From Desulfovibrionaceae bacterium (lineage in GTDB: Bacteria; Desulfobacterota; Desulfovibrionia; Desulfovibrionales; Desulfovibrionaceae): a stretch of DNA of 64,000 nt. Below, one piece after another: positions 1 through 8,223 of the stretch. The position numbers were made by a program, and so were the translations under genes. Location of the stretch: the NCBI GenBank assembly GCA_029011315.1, contig JAQXLA010000008.1, positions 1-64,000 on the forward strand, read 5' to 3'. The notes below the pieces were generated by a model. It saw only the letters and a program-made list of their open reading frames with translations. It was not told where the DNA came from and searched no databases. Numbering within the stretch: the first letter of the stretch is position 1; the number at the start of each line of letters is the position of its first letter.

Positions 1-11
1 AAGTATATTTC

Positions 12-39
12 TTTTTTTTTTTTTTTTTTTTTTTTTTTT
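12..39. repeat. 28-base poly-T homopolymer
   Basis: An uninterrupted run of 28 T, bounded by C on both sides, lies just left of a terminator hairpin. It is intergenic. Tracts this long are prone to slippage in replication and in sequencing, so the exact length is uncertain. Confidence 0.9.
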
Positions 40-50
40 CTTCGCTTTTT

Positions 51-83
51 ATAAGGAACCTTGAACAAGGTTCCTTATTTTTT
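51..83 (+). terminator. Rho-independent terminator of a gene left of the window
   Basis: A perfect 12-bp stem (positions 51-62 with 67-78) around a GAAC loop is followed by six T on the plus strand. The minus strand has no U-tract after the hairpin, so it best serves a plus-strand gene ending before the window. It may also limit read-through from the glycosyltransferase gene ending at 113. Confidence 0.75.
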
Positions 84-112
84 CGAAAAGGCTTCTGACA
101 GCATGCTCATTC

Positions 113-1171
113 TTATGCCTTGGCACCGCAGATCTTCAGAAGCCATTGTTCCAGCTGCTCTATTTGCCTGTTCAGACAGAAACGTTCTTTGCAGGCTTCC
201 CTGGCCTGATTTTTCCATGTCGTCAGCTGTTCATCCTGAAGACTGAGTGCTTCTCGAATGCTTGAGCGAAAAGTATCGTCTCCTGCCTGATAAGGCAGCA
301 GCCACTGCCTAAAAGCAGGCGGCAAGATTTCTGAAATGCCTCCCACATCGCGGACAATGGGCAAAAGCCCTGCCGACATGGCCTCAAGAAGCGTATTGGG
401 CAGTCCTTCGCTCAGAGAGCCAAGCAAAAAAATATCCATATTTTTCAATACGAATGGGATGTCCGTTGTAAATCCGTGCCAGATAACCCGGCTGCTGATG
501 CCGAGATCGGAACTAAGCGATCGCAGTGACTGTTCATAACGACCTCTGCCGTATATGTGCAGTTCCCATGGCAGATCCATGATGCCGGACAGTGCCTGAA
601 AAAGAGTTGTATGACCTTTGTCTGGGGTAAGCTGCTGTGTGCAGATTAAGCGGCGCGGTCTGTGTGCCTCAATCTTATGATCCATTGGAATACGTCCGTT
701 AAGAATGACACAGACTCGTTCCGGTTTGATATACGGCAGCGCATTCAGAAAACCATCGGCAATGAAACGGCATGGACACAAAAAATGCGGCTGTATCCAG
801 CTATGGAGTAGTTTGTTCTGGAGTTTTGGCTCAATATCATTGGGCAATCCTATGCGCTGAATGACAGGAATCCCAAGAAAGCGGGCGGCAACTCCGGCTG
901 TAGTCAAATCTTTGCCAATATTGACAATGACCGCATCAGGGTGGAACTGAAGAAATTCTTTGATAAAAAACAGGATTGATGGACCAAAATCAGGACCAAA
1001 TCGAAGTATTTTCCCGTGGCCTGTACGTTTTTTGGCCTGTTCAATAAATTCTGGCTGGGATCCGTACACACGGATTGCATGTCCCCTTTTTCTCATCCCT
1101 TCGGCAAACTGGAGATACCATGTCTTCACTCCTCCCCATCCGTGGGTGGCAATGACGAAAGCCAAGCGCAT
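113..1171 (-). CDS. Glycosyltransferase family 4 (GT-B fold)
   Basis: This 352-residue protein is a predicted retaining sugar transferase of the GT4 family, acting at the cytoplasmic face on glycan or lipopolysaccharide precursors; donor and acceptor cannot be inferred. The N-terminus has the GT-B pattern (LAFVIATHGWGGVKTW), with a glycine-rich loop at about residues 12-14. The C-terminal nucleotide-sugar domain has the E-x7-E type signature EGLPNTLLEAMSAGLLPIV near residue 260. The ATG has an AAGGAA ribosome site and lies 9 bases after the stop of the DUF4139 gene, so it is probably the last gene of the five-gene minus-strand operon that begins at 6640. Family assignment is firm; role in the envelope is inference from its neighbours. 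Confidence 0.85.
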   Translation of the reverse strand: MRLAFVIATHGWGGVKTWYLQFAEGMRKRGHAIRVYGSQPEFIEQAKKRTGHGKILRFGPDFGPSILFFIKEFLQFHPDAVIVNIGKDLTTAGVAARFLGIPVIQRIGLPNDIEPKLQNKLLHSWIQPHFLCPCRFIADGFLNALPYIKPERVCVILNGRIPMDHKIEAHRPRRLICTQQLTPDKGHTTLFQALSGIMDLPWELHIYGRGRYEQSLRSLSSDLGISSRVIWHGFTTDIPFVLKNMDIFLLGSLSEGLPNTLLEAMSAGLLPIVRDVGGISEILPPAFRQWLLPYQAGDDTFRSSIREALSLQDEQLTTWKNQAREACKERFCLNRQIEQLEQWLLKICGAKA

Positions 1172-1180
1172 GTCGTTTCC

Positions 1181-2707
1181 TTATTTTTCTGTCCGTCCTG
1201 GATTAATCAGCAGCGTTGTAGGGGCTGACGCTTCCACTTCATGATGGATTTTGAAAGTCTCTCCTGCTTCCAGATGTCGATTCCAGATCAGTGTATGCTG
1301 CTTTTTCTGCGGTTTCGGATCCGAATTGATCGCAATACGAATGGATTCCGCGTCCTGCTGCGGTGCGGGATCCTCCACGGAGATGTCAGCAGGAGTACTG
1401 TGCATATTGCGAACCGCAATTTCCCACGACCATTTCCAGGTGTTTCTGGAATGGATAAGTCCTTCCTGACCACGCATCTGGTCTTTCTGATTCATTTCTG
1501 CTGTGACATATGGATCAGAACCGAACCAGCAGAGTGCATTTCTCCCGGATACGGAGAAGAAAGTTTCTCCGGAAGCGGTATCATCAATGAACAAAAGAGC
1601 TTTGCTTCTGTGAATCGTGCGGGGTTCAGGCAAGTCAATATCGGCACGGAGAAACGCTTCTGTCTGTACGGAAGGCCGGAGAACACGGACAAAATGAGCT
1701 GGCCAAACCTGATCTTCGAGAATAATATGAAGCGGGGATCCGGCAGGGATATCTCGTTTGCCAAGGTTCCATGTCGTGCCTGAAGCCTGTTCTACTCTTT
1801 GCGGCGAGGTGTTGCGGCGGCTCATGAGAGCCGGGCTTGGCGTATTCTCAAAAGCAGCGACTTCCGCATACTCGACAGGGATCTCTTTGGAAGTTCGAAT
1901 TTTCCACGGTATTAACGCATGGGGCACCGGGCTGGAATCTGGAGATGAAGAAATCAGAATGATGTCTGTATTTCTCCAGTCCATTCCGGAATGCTGCGTA
2001 ATGACGGCCTCATGCAGAAACTGCACGGCTGATTGCCTGGTCTGAGCCTTCAGATTGTATACCGACTGCCATCCGGCCTGTTTCAGATTGCAGGTCAGGC
2101 GAATTTTTATGGAGTCAGACTTTTTTTCCGGAAACGCCGTAATGCGCTGGACGGATACGTCTCCATAGACATTGAGCTTTTCCTGCAGAAGCCGTTGCTG
2201 CTTTTTTAAAGAGTCGAGCAAATATTCCCGTTCTGCAAGCTCTTCATAGAGGGATCGTAGCAAGGGGGCAATGGCATTGTCCAGTTGGGCTGGCATGGAA
2301 GGATAGGCAAGAATACGGCTCAAATCTTCGGCATGTTTGCTCTGCCACATGGCAATGCGGGTGCGGAGAGATGAAGCCTCTGCGGCAACCTTACGCTGTT
2401 GCAGAGTATTTTCAGCGATCTCCCTCTGAAGTCTGGCAGCATCCGGAATGGGACATGATCCGTTTTCCAGAGAACTGTCCCAGCGCAGTATATGATTGTC
2501 CTCTGCGCTGATGCGCAAGGAGGAAAACTCTGCAGAAGCAGGCAGGTCGAAACGGATTTTCCCCTCATGAACAGAAAGCTCCATGTCTTTTTGCAAAACG
2601 GCTTGGTCTGGATAGAGGAAGATCCGGCTCTCGTCGGCTCTGGCCGGGCAGACTATGATTGCGCAAAGCGCAATAGTAGCTGCAGCAATGGAGTTATTCA
2701 GCAACAT
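1181..2707 (-). CDS. DUF4139 (MuiA-like) secreted protein
   Basis: With the ATG at 2707 the protein is 508 residues and begins with a clear signal peptide (MLLNNSIAAATIALCAIIV, cleavage near ARA/DE). This start has a GGGAG ribosome site; the open frame runs further upstream but only into the ABC ATPase gene. After the signal comes a short beta domain, a charged helical stretch likely to be a coiled coil (about residues 70-150), then the long beta-rich DUF4139 region, as in the mucoidy inhibitor A family. The biochemical function of that family is unknown; it is associated with envelope and exopolysaccharide phenotypes. It sits 16 bases after the ABC ATPase gene and just before a glycosyltransferase. 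Confidence 0.75.
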   Translation of the reverse strand: MLLNNSIAAATIALCAIIVCPARADESRIFLYPDQAVLQKDMELSVHEGKIRFDLPASAEFSSLRISAEDNHILRWDSSLENGSCPIPDAARLQREIAENTLQQRKVAAEASSLRTRIAMWQSKHAEDLSRILAYPSMPAQLDNAIAPLLRSLYEELAEREYLLDSLKKQQRLLQEKLNVYGDVSVQRITAFPEKKSDSIKIRLTCNLKQAGWQSVYNLKAQTRQSAVQFLHEAVITQHSGMDWRNTDIILISSSPDSSPVPHALIPWKIRTSKEIPVEYAEVAAFENTPSPALMSRRNTSPQRVEQASGTTWNLGKRDIPAGSPLHIILEDQVWPAHFVRVLRPSVQTEAFLRADIDLPEPRTIHRSKALLFIDDTASGETFFSVSGRNALCWFGSDPYVTAEMNQKDQMRGQEGLIHSRNTWKWSWEIAVRNMHSTPADISVEDPAPQQDAESIRIAINSDPKPQKKQHTLIWNRHLEAGETFKIHHEVEASAPTTLLINPGRTEK

Positions 2708-2723
2708 GCTCTTTCTCCCTGTT

Positions 2724-4187
2724 TTATTCCGTGCAAACGATATGCCCCTGTTCGAGATGGAGAATATGTCGGATGCAAGGGATAATGTCCGATTGATGAT
2801 GCGTGACCAGAATGAATTGTACGCCGATTGCGGCGAGCTGCCCCAGAATTTTTTCAATATGTCTGCGGGATGGTACATCCAGACCGGAGAAAGGCTCGTC
2901 CAGAAGCAGAAGATCAGGCGATCCTGCCAGAGATCGCGCAAGAAGCAGACGGCGCAACTGGCCTGTTGAGCAGGATCGCAGAGGACGATCAGCCAGAGAT
3001 TCCATGTCAAAGTCCCTTAAAATGCGCCGCACGTGTTCGGTTTCTTCTTGTGACGGGGTGCGGTATATGCCTATTGTATTGTCTATACCGGAAAAAACAA
3101 GGTCAAAACCCGTGATGTTATAGGTATACGTGTCCTGGAGTTTATCGGACACAAGATGAATGTGTTTGCGAAGATCTGCCAGTGTGACGGGATTGGATTT
3201 CCCAGGAAAGTTTCTCCGGATTTCTCCTCCCCAGGCCGCGTTTTCATCTCCTGACAGAAGACGGAGAAGCGTGGATTTTCCAGATCCGTTTTTGCCCAGC
3301 ACGGCCCAGTTCTCCCCGGGAGAGATATGCCAGTTTATATCATGCAGAATATGATGTTCCCCAATGAATACGTTAGCATTGCACAATGTGATTTCAGCGC
3401 CTTTCCGTCCTACAGAGATGTCTTCCACAAGATGTTCATCGAAATGCACCGGATATTCATCCGGCGCAACAGCAATTTGCCCCTGGCTTAAATACAGCGT
3501 TCTGCGAATCCAGGAAGGAATCATGTCCTTTCGGTGCGAGGTCATGACCACCGTCGTTAGAGAGGAAATGCTTTCCAGAGCAGCAGCGAACCGGGTTCGT
3601 GATGATGAATCAAGCCCTTCATCGGCCTCGTCCAGCAGCAGAAGCTCCGGTTTGCGAATCAGGGCTCTGGCAAGCAGCAGAATGCGTAGCTGGCCCTGAG
3701 AAAGACTCATCGCAGGGCGCTCAGCCAACTCTTTCCCCCCAAGGATATCGAGAATCTGTGCCGCTTCCTGCCGCTGCCAGTCTGCTTTGACCGGCACATA
3801 GATGGATCCGTATAGACCTCCGATGATCAGATCCTCTCCTGTCACATTCCAGTTTCCGAGCACTGCTGATGATTGCTGGGCGGATCCGACTAGGGACACC
3901 ATACGCCGTGCGGCAATGGGAGAATTATCCTGTCTGCCACGAGGAAACCACAGCATATTGCCCGCGTAACTTCCGTCCCGAAGCTGATCAGGCCATTGTT
4001 CCCCAGCTAACACGCGCAAGAGTGTAGATTTTCCCGATCCGTTGGCACCGGCAAGCAGCGTATGTTCTCCCCGATGCACTGTCAGCGAAACAGCATCCAA
4101 TGCCCGTACAGAACCCAAGGTGACGCGAATATCAGTCAGTTCCGCCAGTCTGGTTTCTCCGGCAATCTGATTAGAAAGATTTGGCAA
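2724..4187 (-). CDS. ModF/PhrA-like tandem ABC ATPase
   Basis: A soluble ATP-binding cassette protein with two complete ATPase domains and no membrane segments, like ModF of E. coli in length and layout (about 487 residues). Walker A motifs are ANGSGKST and KNGSGKST, the signature segments are LSQGQLRILLLARAL and CSTGQLRRLLLARSL, and both halves carry LLLDE Walker B motifs. No molybdate permease genes are nearby, so a transport role is not supported. I place the start at a TTG (4187) with a GGGG ribosome site 8 bases upstream, overlapping the PHP gene by 17 bases; a GTG at 4214 is an alternative. The open frame extends further, to 4367, but only inside the PHP gene. Confidence 0.75.
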   Translation of the reverse strand: MPNLSNQIAGETRLAELTDIRVTLGSVRALDAVSLTVHRGEHTLLAGANGSGKSTLLRVLAGEQWPDQLRDGSYAGNMLWFPRGRQDNSPIAARRMVSLVGSAQQSSAVLGNWNVTGEDLIIGGLYGSIYVPVKADWQRQEAAQILDILGGKELAERPAMSLSQGQLRILLLARALIRKPELLLLDEADEGLDSSSRTRFAAALESISSLTTVVMTSHRKDMIPSWIRRTLYLSQGQIAVAPDEYPVHFDEHLVEDISVGRKGAEITLCNANVFIGEHHILHDINWHISPGENWAVLGKNGSGKSTLLRLLSGDENAAWGGEIRRNFPGKSNPVTLADLRKHIHLVSDKLQDTYTYNITGFDLVFSGIDNTIGIYRTPSQEETEHVRRILRDFDMESLADRPLRSCSTGQLRRLLLARSLAGSPDLLLLDEPFSGLDVPSRRHIEKILGQLAAIGVQFILVTHHQSDIIPCIRHILHLEQGHIVCTE

Positions 4188-4989
4188 AACGTTTTCCCCG
4201 TATGAAATACGCACTTTCAGAGTAGCCAAAGGATCGAGCGTATTCTTCAAGACGATCAAAGGCAAAGGCCGGAGTATTGATGCAGTGAGCATCAGAGGCA
4301 AAGGAAATGGGAATGCCGAATTCAGCCGCCAGGCGCATAATTTCTGGGCAAGGATAGATTTCAGCACATGCCTTGCGGAGTCCTGCAGAGGATACTTCCA
4401 TGACCAGATCGTTGTCCTTTATGGCTTTAAGAGCCTGCCAGATCAGATCAAGGCTTTTCGGCATTTGAATCCATTGTCTGAAACTGTCTATGCTGAAAAT
4501 CTTAATCAGATCCGGATGCGCTACGATATTCACCAGTCCGCTTTCAGCCATATCCTTCATTGTGCGATAGTAGTTTTCATAGCGTACAGAGCATTCCTGC
4601 ATGGAAAGATCCCAATCGTCTTTGATGAAATCAAATCCCCAGGAATCAAGGAAATGGATGCCTCCAATGATGTAGTCAAAAGGATAGGCTTCGACATTGC
4701 GGCGCATGTATTCCTCTTCGGCATGAAACCAGTCCAGTTCCATGCCGAAAAGAACTTGCGGCTTTGTTGAAGTCTCCCGAAGATGCATGACCTGCTGCGC
4801 ATAGCTGTCAAAGGAAGCGATCAGATGCTCTCGATATTCTTCGGGATAGCTGTATCGGGAAGGTCGTGGAGAATGCTCGGAAAAGCCGAAGATTTCCAAA
4901 TTGCTTTTACAGGCAGAGGTATACATCTCCGTCACGGAGTTTTTTCCATGGGAGGCATTGGTATGCGTATGGAGATCAACACTGATCAT
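4171..4989 (-). CDS. Histidinol-phosphatase (PHP family, HisK/HisJ-like)
   Basis: A 272-residue PHP-domain metal-dependent phosphoesterase. The conserved metal ligands are visible as DLHTHT near the N-terminus, FSEHS, GMELDW, GGIHFLDS, VAHPDLIK and SDAHC near the C-terminus, in the order seen in PHP-type histidinol phosphatases, which dephosphorylate L-histidinol phosphate in histidine synthesis. The ATG at 4989 has an AGGA ribosome site and lies 10 bases after the preceding stop; a TTG six codons upstream is less likely. No other his genes are near, so the substrate could be another phosphate monoester. The 3' end overlaps the ABC ATPase start. Confidence 0.8.
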   Translation of the reverse strand: MISVDLHTHTNASHGKNSVTEMYTSACKSNLEIFGFSEHSPRPSRYSYPEEYREHLIASFDSYAQQVMHLRETSTKPQVLFGMELDWFHAEEEYMRRNVEAYPFDYIIGGIHFLDSWGFDFIKDDWDLSMQECSVRYENYYRTMKDMAESGLVNIVAHPDLIKIFSIDSFRQWIQMPKSLDLIWQALKAIKDNDLVMEVSSAGLRKACAEIYPCPEIMRLAAEFGIPISFASDAHCINTPAFAFDRLEEYARSFGYSESAYFIRGKRFAKSF

Positions 4990-4999
4990 GGTTTCGATC

Positions 5000-6640
5000 C
5001 TATTCAAGTTCCGGGGCTGTTTGGGGATCGGTCAAAGTCATATCCAGAGGATACAGTACGACGATGGCTTTGCGGCTGTTGATGCCGAGGGCTCCGGGGT
5101 GTGTATTGATGCAGACAACAAGATCCTGAACGCCGTCATTATTCGGATCTGACAGCGACAGGTCGACGATGGTGCCTTTGATGCGACGTGTCTTCCATTG
5201 CAGGCTGAGGCCGACACCATCCCAGAATAAAGAATGGATTTCTCCTTCAGGGAAGGCCCGGTAGCGTTCAAATACGCTGTTTGCTGCAGAAATAGGACGG
5301 TTGACCAGCAATTCCCACTCGCCGTCTTTTTCAAGATCTGCGGGAATCATGCGCAGAGGAACGTAGTAGTTTGTAGCAATAAGCGTTGTTTCCTTTCCGA
5401 GGCCCGGCATGCCAGCCTGTTCGGCAATGGCAACCGCTGATCCGGAATAGCGATCCTGAGACTGATAGAGCTGGGAACCTCTGGAAGAATAGGCTCGAAG
5501 ATAATCCTCTCCCGTAATCATGATAAGCTTGTCGGTTTCAAAGCCTTCCTTGCCGGGAATCCAGGCCATGTTGAAAACATTGCCGCCTTTCGGCAGATTG
5601 AGACGGCGTCTTTCAGCAAGCTTTCCGTCCCGTAGGGACATTTCGTAGACGCCTTTTTTGGAAAAGATATATTGGGAATCGGATTTCTGACCGATCAGGA
5701 CGGGAATGAACTCAGGTGTAATCCGGACGACATTGAGATAGTACGGTACGCGGGCAGCGAGCTCTTGAAAGCGATTGCCGGAAAAGCTGAGAATATAGGA
5801 ATAGGCTTCCGTACTGTTTTCGTCATAGGTGCACAGAACGATGTCGCTGGAACCATCGTGATTGGCATCAATGGAGCGTACAGAGATGGGAGTATAGTTG
5901 GGTGAAAAGGCGTATTCTCCGAGCAGCTTCATAGCGCCCTGATTCTGCCAGGTATAGACAAAGACGCGCCGTTCCTGAAGAAGAACGATTTCCATCTTGC
6001 CGTCACCGTTTACATCTGCAATTTCCATTCCGACAGCCGCAAAGGGGAGAGTCTGGCTGCGCAGTCTTGAGCCTTCCTTGCCCTGAAAACGGAACTGAGG
6101 ATTCAGATAAACCTGTTTTTGCACAGTATTTTCATTGTGAATGATGGAGTCATTCATCTGCGGAACGACTTGGGATTTCTGAGTCGACGCATTGCCGTTT
6201 CGGCTTTTCCCAAGCGCATTACGATGAATGGAATCCGCTACGTTTTGCAGAGCGGGAATCATGGATTTCACAGTCGTCTTTTGGGAAATACGCCATTCCT
6301 TGCCAGCGGAATTGCGCATTTTGACGTCAAGATCCGCATTATCTCCCTGAATGTCGGCATTGCCCCAGATAATGTAGTCCGCGCCTGATGCAGCCCGGAC
6401 ATTATCCGCAGCTGATGCGGACATCACTTTTGATGCTATAGTTCCGGATGCGGGAACGAAGTGATCTTTCCATTCCAGTCGGGAGGTCAGCATGGATGCG
6501 ATAGCCTTTTCCATGTATGCCATTCCTGCTCCGTTTACTGAAAAGGGAGATACGATGTATGTCTGGGGTGCTGCATGCGCCTCCAATCCCATGGAAATCA
6601 ACGCGCAGAGCAGAACAGCAATGCGGAATATTGATGACAT
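5000..6640 (-). CDS. Secreted FG-GAP/VCBS repeat protein with TolB-like N-domain
   Basis: A 546-residue exported protein. A signal peptide (cleavage near AHA/AP, residue 24) is followed by a small alpha/beta domain to about residue 155, whose pattern (multiple short helices, then ADYIIWGNADIQGDNADLDV) recalls the N-terminal domain of TolB. The rest is a predicted beta-propeller with at least four FG-GAP calcium-loop motifs: DVNGDGKMEIV, DANHDGSSDIV, DLEKDGEWELLV and DPNNDGVQDLVV. The ATG has a strong AAAGGAG site seven bases upstream. It is the first gene of a tightly packed minus-strand operon with PHP, ABC, DUF4139 and glycosyltransferase genes. The function is unknown; a periplasmic envelope role is inferred. 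Confidence 0.75.
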   Translation of the reverse strand: MSSIFRIAVLLCALISMGLEAHAAPQTYIVSPFSVNGAGMAYMEKAIASMLTSRLEWKDHFVPASGTIASKVMSASAADNVRAASGADYIIWGNADIQGDNADLDVKMRNSAGKEWRISQKTTVKSMIPALQNVADSIHRNALGKSRNGNASTQKSQVVPQMNDSIIHNENTVQKQVYLNPQFRFQGKEGSRLRSQTLPFAAVGMEIADVNGDGKMEIVLLQERRVFVYTWQNQGAMKLLGEYAFSPNYTPISVRSIDANHDGSSDIVLCTYDENSTEAYSYILSFSGNRFQELAARVPYYLNVVRITPEFIPVLIGQKSDSQYIFSKKGVYEMSLRDGKLAERRRLNLPKGGNVFNMAWIPGKEGFETDKLIMITGEDYLRAYSSRGSQLYQSQDRYSGSAVAIAEQAGMPGLGKETTLIATNYYVPLRMIPADLEKDGEWELLVNRPISAANSVFERYRAFPEGEIHSLFWDGVGLSLQWKTRRIKGTIVDLSLSDPNNDGVQDLVVCINTHPGALGINSRKAIVVLYPLDMTLTDPQTAPELE

Positions 6641-6701
6641 AAACAGGCTCCTTTCAGAATTCAGTTTTTTTCGAATTTTTTAAAATAAGGGAAGACACGT
6701 T

Positions 6702-6729
6702 TTTGACAGAAAAACTTTTTTCAGTATAT
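6702..6729 (+). promoter_or_regulatory. Sigma-70-type promoter for the rRNA methyltransferase
   Basis: TTGACA (6702-6707), 16-base spacer, TATATG (6724-6729), about 65 bases upstream of the ATG at 6794. The match is good for the -35 and moderate for the -10. Confidence 0.5.
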
Positions 6730-6793
6730 GTCAGAGAAGCCTGTGTCTGCAACTGTTAAGACACGATGAAAAAGTGGTTCAGGGAGTTATTGC

Positions 6794-8053
6794 ATGTCTG
6801 TACAGAAACGTTCCTTTCGTTTTGTCTGCGCTGTGAATGAAATTTCTGAAGTATCGTCTTTGCTTCACGCTCAGGGATTTGAATTTGAGCCGGAACCCTT
6901 TTCTCCTCTGGCCTGTAGACTGACAAAGGAGCCTTTCCCTCTTGGGCGCAGTCTCGCTGCGTTTTGGGGCTATATTTATATTCAGGATCGTTCTTCCATG
7001 CTTCCACCGTTGGCTCTTGCTCCTTCAGAAGGAGAGATTGTGCTTGATATGTGCGCGAGCCCTGGAAGCAAAACGGGGTTTCTGGCTCAGTTAACAGGCA
7101 ATTCAGGGCTTGTCATTGGCAATGAAGTGTCGCCTGACAGGCTGATCACCCTGCGCCGCAATCTTGGTCAGATGAATTTGCTTCAGACCGTAACTTGCGC
7201 TTACTCTGGGGAAAAGCTGCCGTTTCCGGATGCCTTTTTTGACAGGATCCTTCTGGATCCTCCCTGTTCCGGATGGGGGACAACGGATAAACATCCTCAG
7301 GCTGTTAAAATCTGGCAGGGGGACAGGATCGATCCGCTCATCAGAATTCAGCGATCTCTGTTGCGAGAAGCCGCCAGACTTCTGCGCCCCGGCGGCCGCA
7401 TGGTTTATTCCACCTGTACGACAAACAGAGCGGAAAATGAAGATGCCTGGCTGTTTGCTGTACGCGAACTCGGTCTCGAACCTCTGTTTTTGAATCCTTT
7501 TCCGGGATTTGTTTTCGCACCGCTTCAGAGAACGGAATGTGAAGGCACGCTTCGCGTTGATGAACAGGCATCTGAGGCGCAGGGATTTTACGTAGCGGCT
7601 TTGCGCCGTCCTGAAACAGAATGCGGCTTGCCGCAGATGGAGCATACGGAATCGGATCATCGCTGGAACAGGGCAGTGCATCCTTTAGAATATAAGGATT
7701 ACGGTCTTGATCCGGATCAGCTCCCTCAGGGCATGTTCGCTTCCTTTGGAGACATTCTCCGCTTTCTTCCAGAGCAGGCGGTGCGGAATATTCCGGGATC
7801 AGTGAAGTGGCAGGGCATGGCTGTAGGGCGTTGTGCCGGGAATCGTATCTCGTTTTCTCCACGGTTTCGATGTGCCGTTTCCAATGATGCGCCACGCATT
7901 GTTTTGGAATCGGCTTCCGATTTGGAAAAGCTGATTCAAGGGCAAAGTCTGAGGACTTCTTTGTCCGAAAAAAATGCCATTCTTTGCTGGAATAGTCTGG
8001 TTCTTGGACGGGTTCGCTTGAAAAATGGTCGGATTGTTTGGTCTGAACGCTAG
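6794..8053 (+). CDS. RsmB/RsmF-type rRNA (cytosine-5) methyltransferase
   Basis: A 419-residue SAM-dependent RNA methyltransferase that forms 5-methylcytosine. The SAM-binding motif DMCASPGSKTG starts at residue 85. Motif IV is DPPCSGWGT (Cys158) and motif VI is YSTCTTN (Cys208), the two cysteines used for product release and covalent catalysis in this family. The region after about residue 290 resembles the extra C-terminal domain of RsmF/YebU-like enzymes, so 16S rRNA is the likely target, but site specificity cannot be read from sequence. The ATG has an AGGGAG ribosome site. The gene is divergent from the FG-GAP gene and monocistronic or followed by the EF-G paralogue 170 bases on. Confidence 0.85.
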   Translation: MSVQKRSFRFVCAVNEISEVSSLLHAQGFEFEPEPFSPLACRLTKEPFPLGRSLAAFWGYIYIQDRSSMLPPLALAPSEGEIVLDMCASPGSKTGFLAQLTGNSGLVIGNEVSPDRLITLRRNLGQMNLLQTVTCAYSGEKLPFPDAFFDRILLDPPCSGWGTTDKHPQAVKIWQGDRIDPLIRIQRSLLREAARLLRPGGRMVYSTCTTNRAENEDAWLFAVRELGLEPLFLNPFPGFVFAPLQRTECEGTLRVDEQASEAQGFYVAALRRPETECGLPQMEHTESDHRWNRAVHPLEYKDYGLDPDQLPQGMFASFGDILRFLPEQAVRNIPGSVKWQGMAVGRCAGNRISFSPRFRCAVSNDAPRIVLESASDLEKLIQGQSLRTSLSEKNAILCWNSLVLGRVRLKNGRIVWSER

Positions 8054-8063
8054 AAAAGCTCGG

Positions 8064-8096
8064 ATAACAGATGCTTTTTTTTGAAAAGCATGTTAT
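8064..8096 (+). terminator. Imperfect hairpin after the methyltransferase gene
   Basis: The arms at 8064-8078 and 8084-8096 pair with a two-base bulge, but no T-run follows, so it is a weak terminator candidate or a read-through attenuator. The rest of 8097-8223 holds nothing I recognise apart from the ribosome site of the next gene. Confidence 0.3.
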
Positions 8097-8223
8097 AGAG
8101 ATACCATATAAAAGAAATGGGTCAAAAGCCTGAGGCCTGAATCTGACAGATGAGCTGTCGCGCCGGAACTCGCGAATCGACCGGGACCGGTGACAAACAT
8201 TGTTCGATAGTTAGGAGAGGAAC

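Noticed and set aside
1241-1783. 180-codon plus-strand frame opposite the DUF4139 gene
   Set aside because: No signal or domain, no ribosome site, and the minus-strand gene is well supported.
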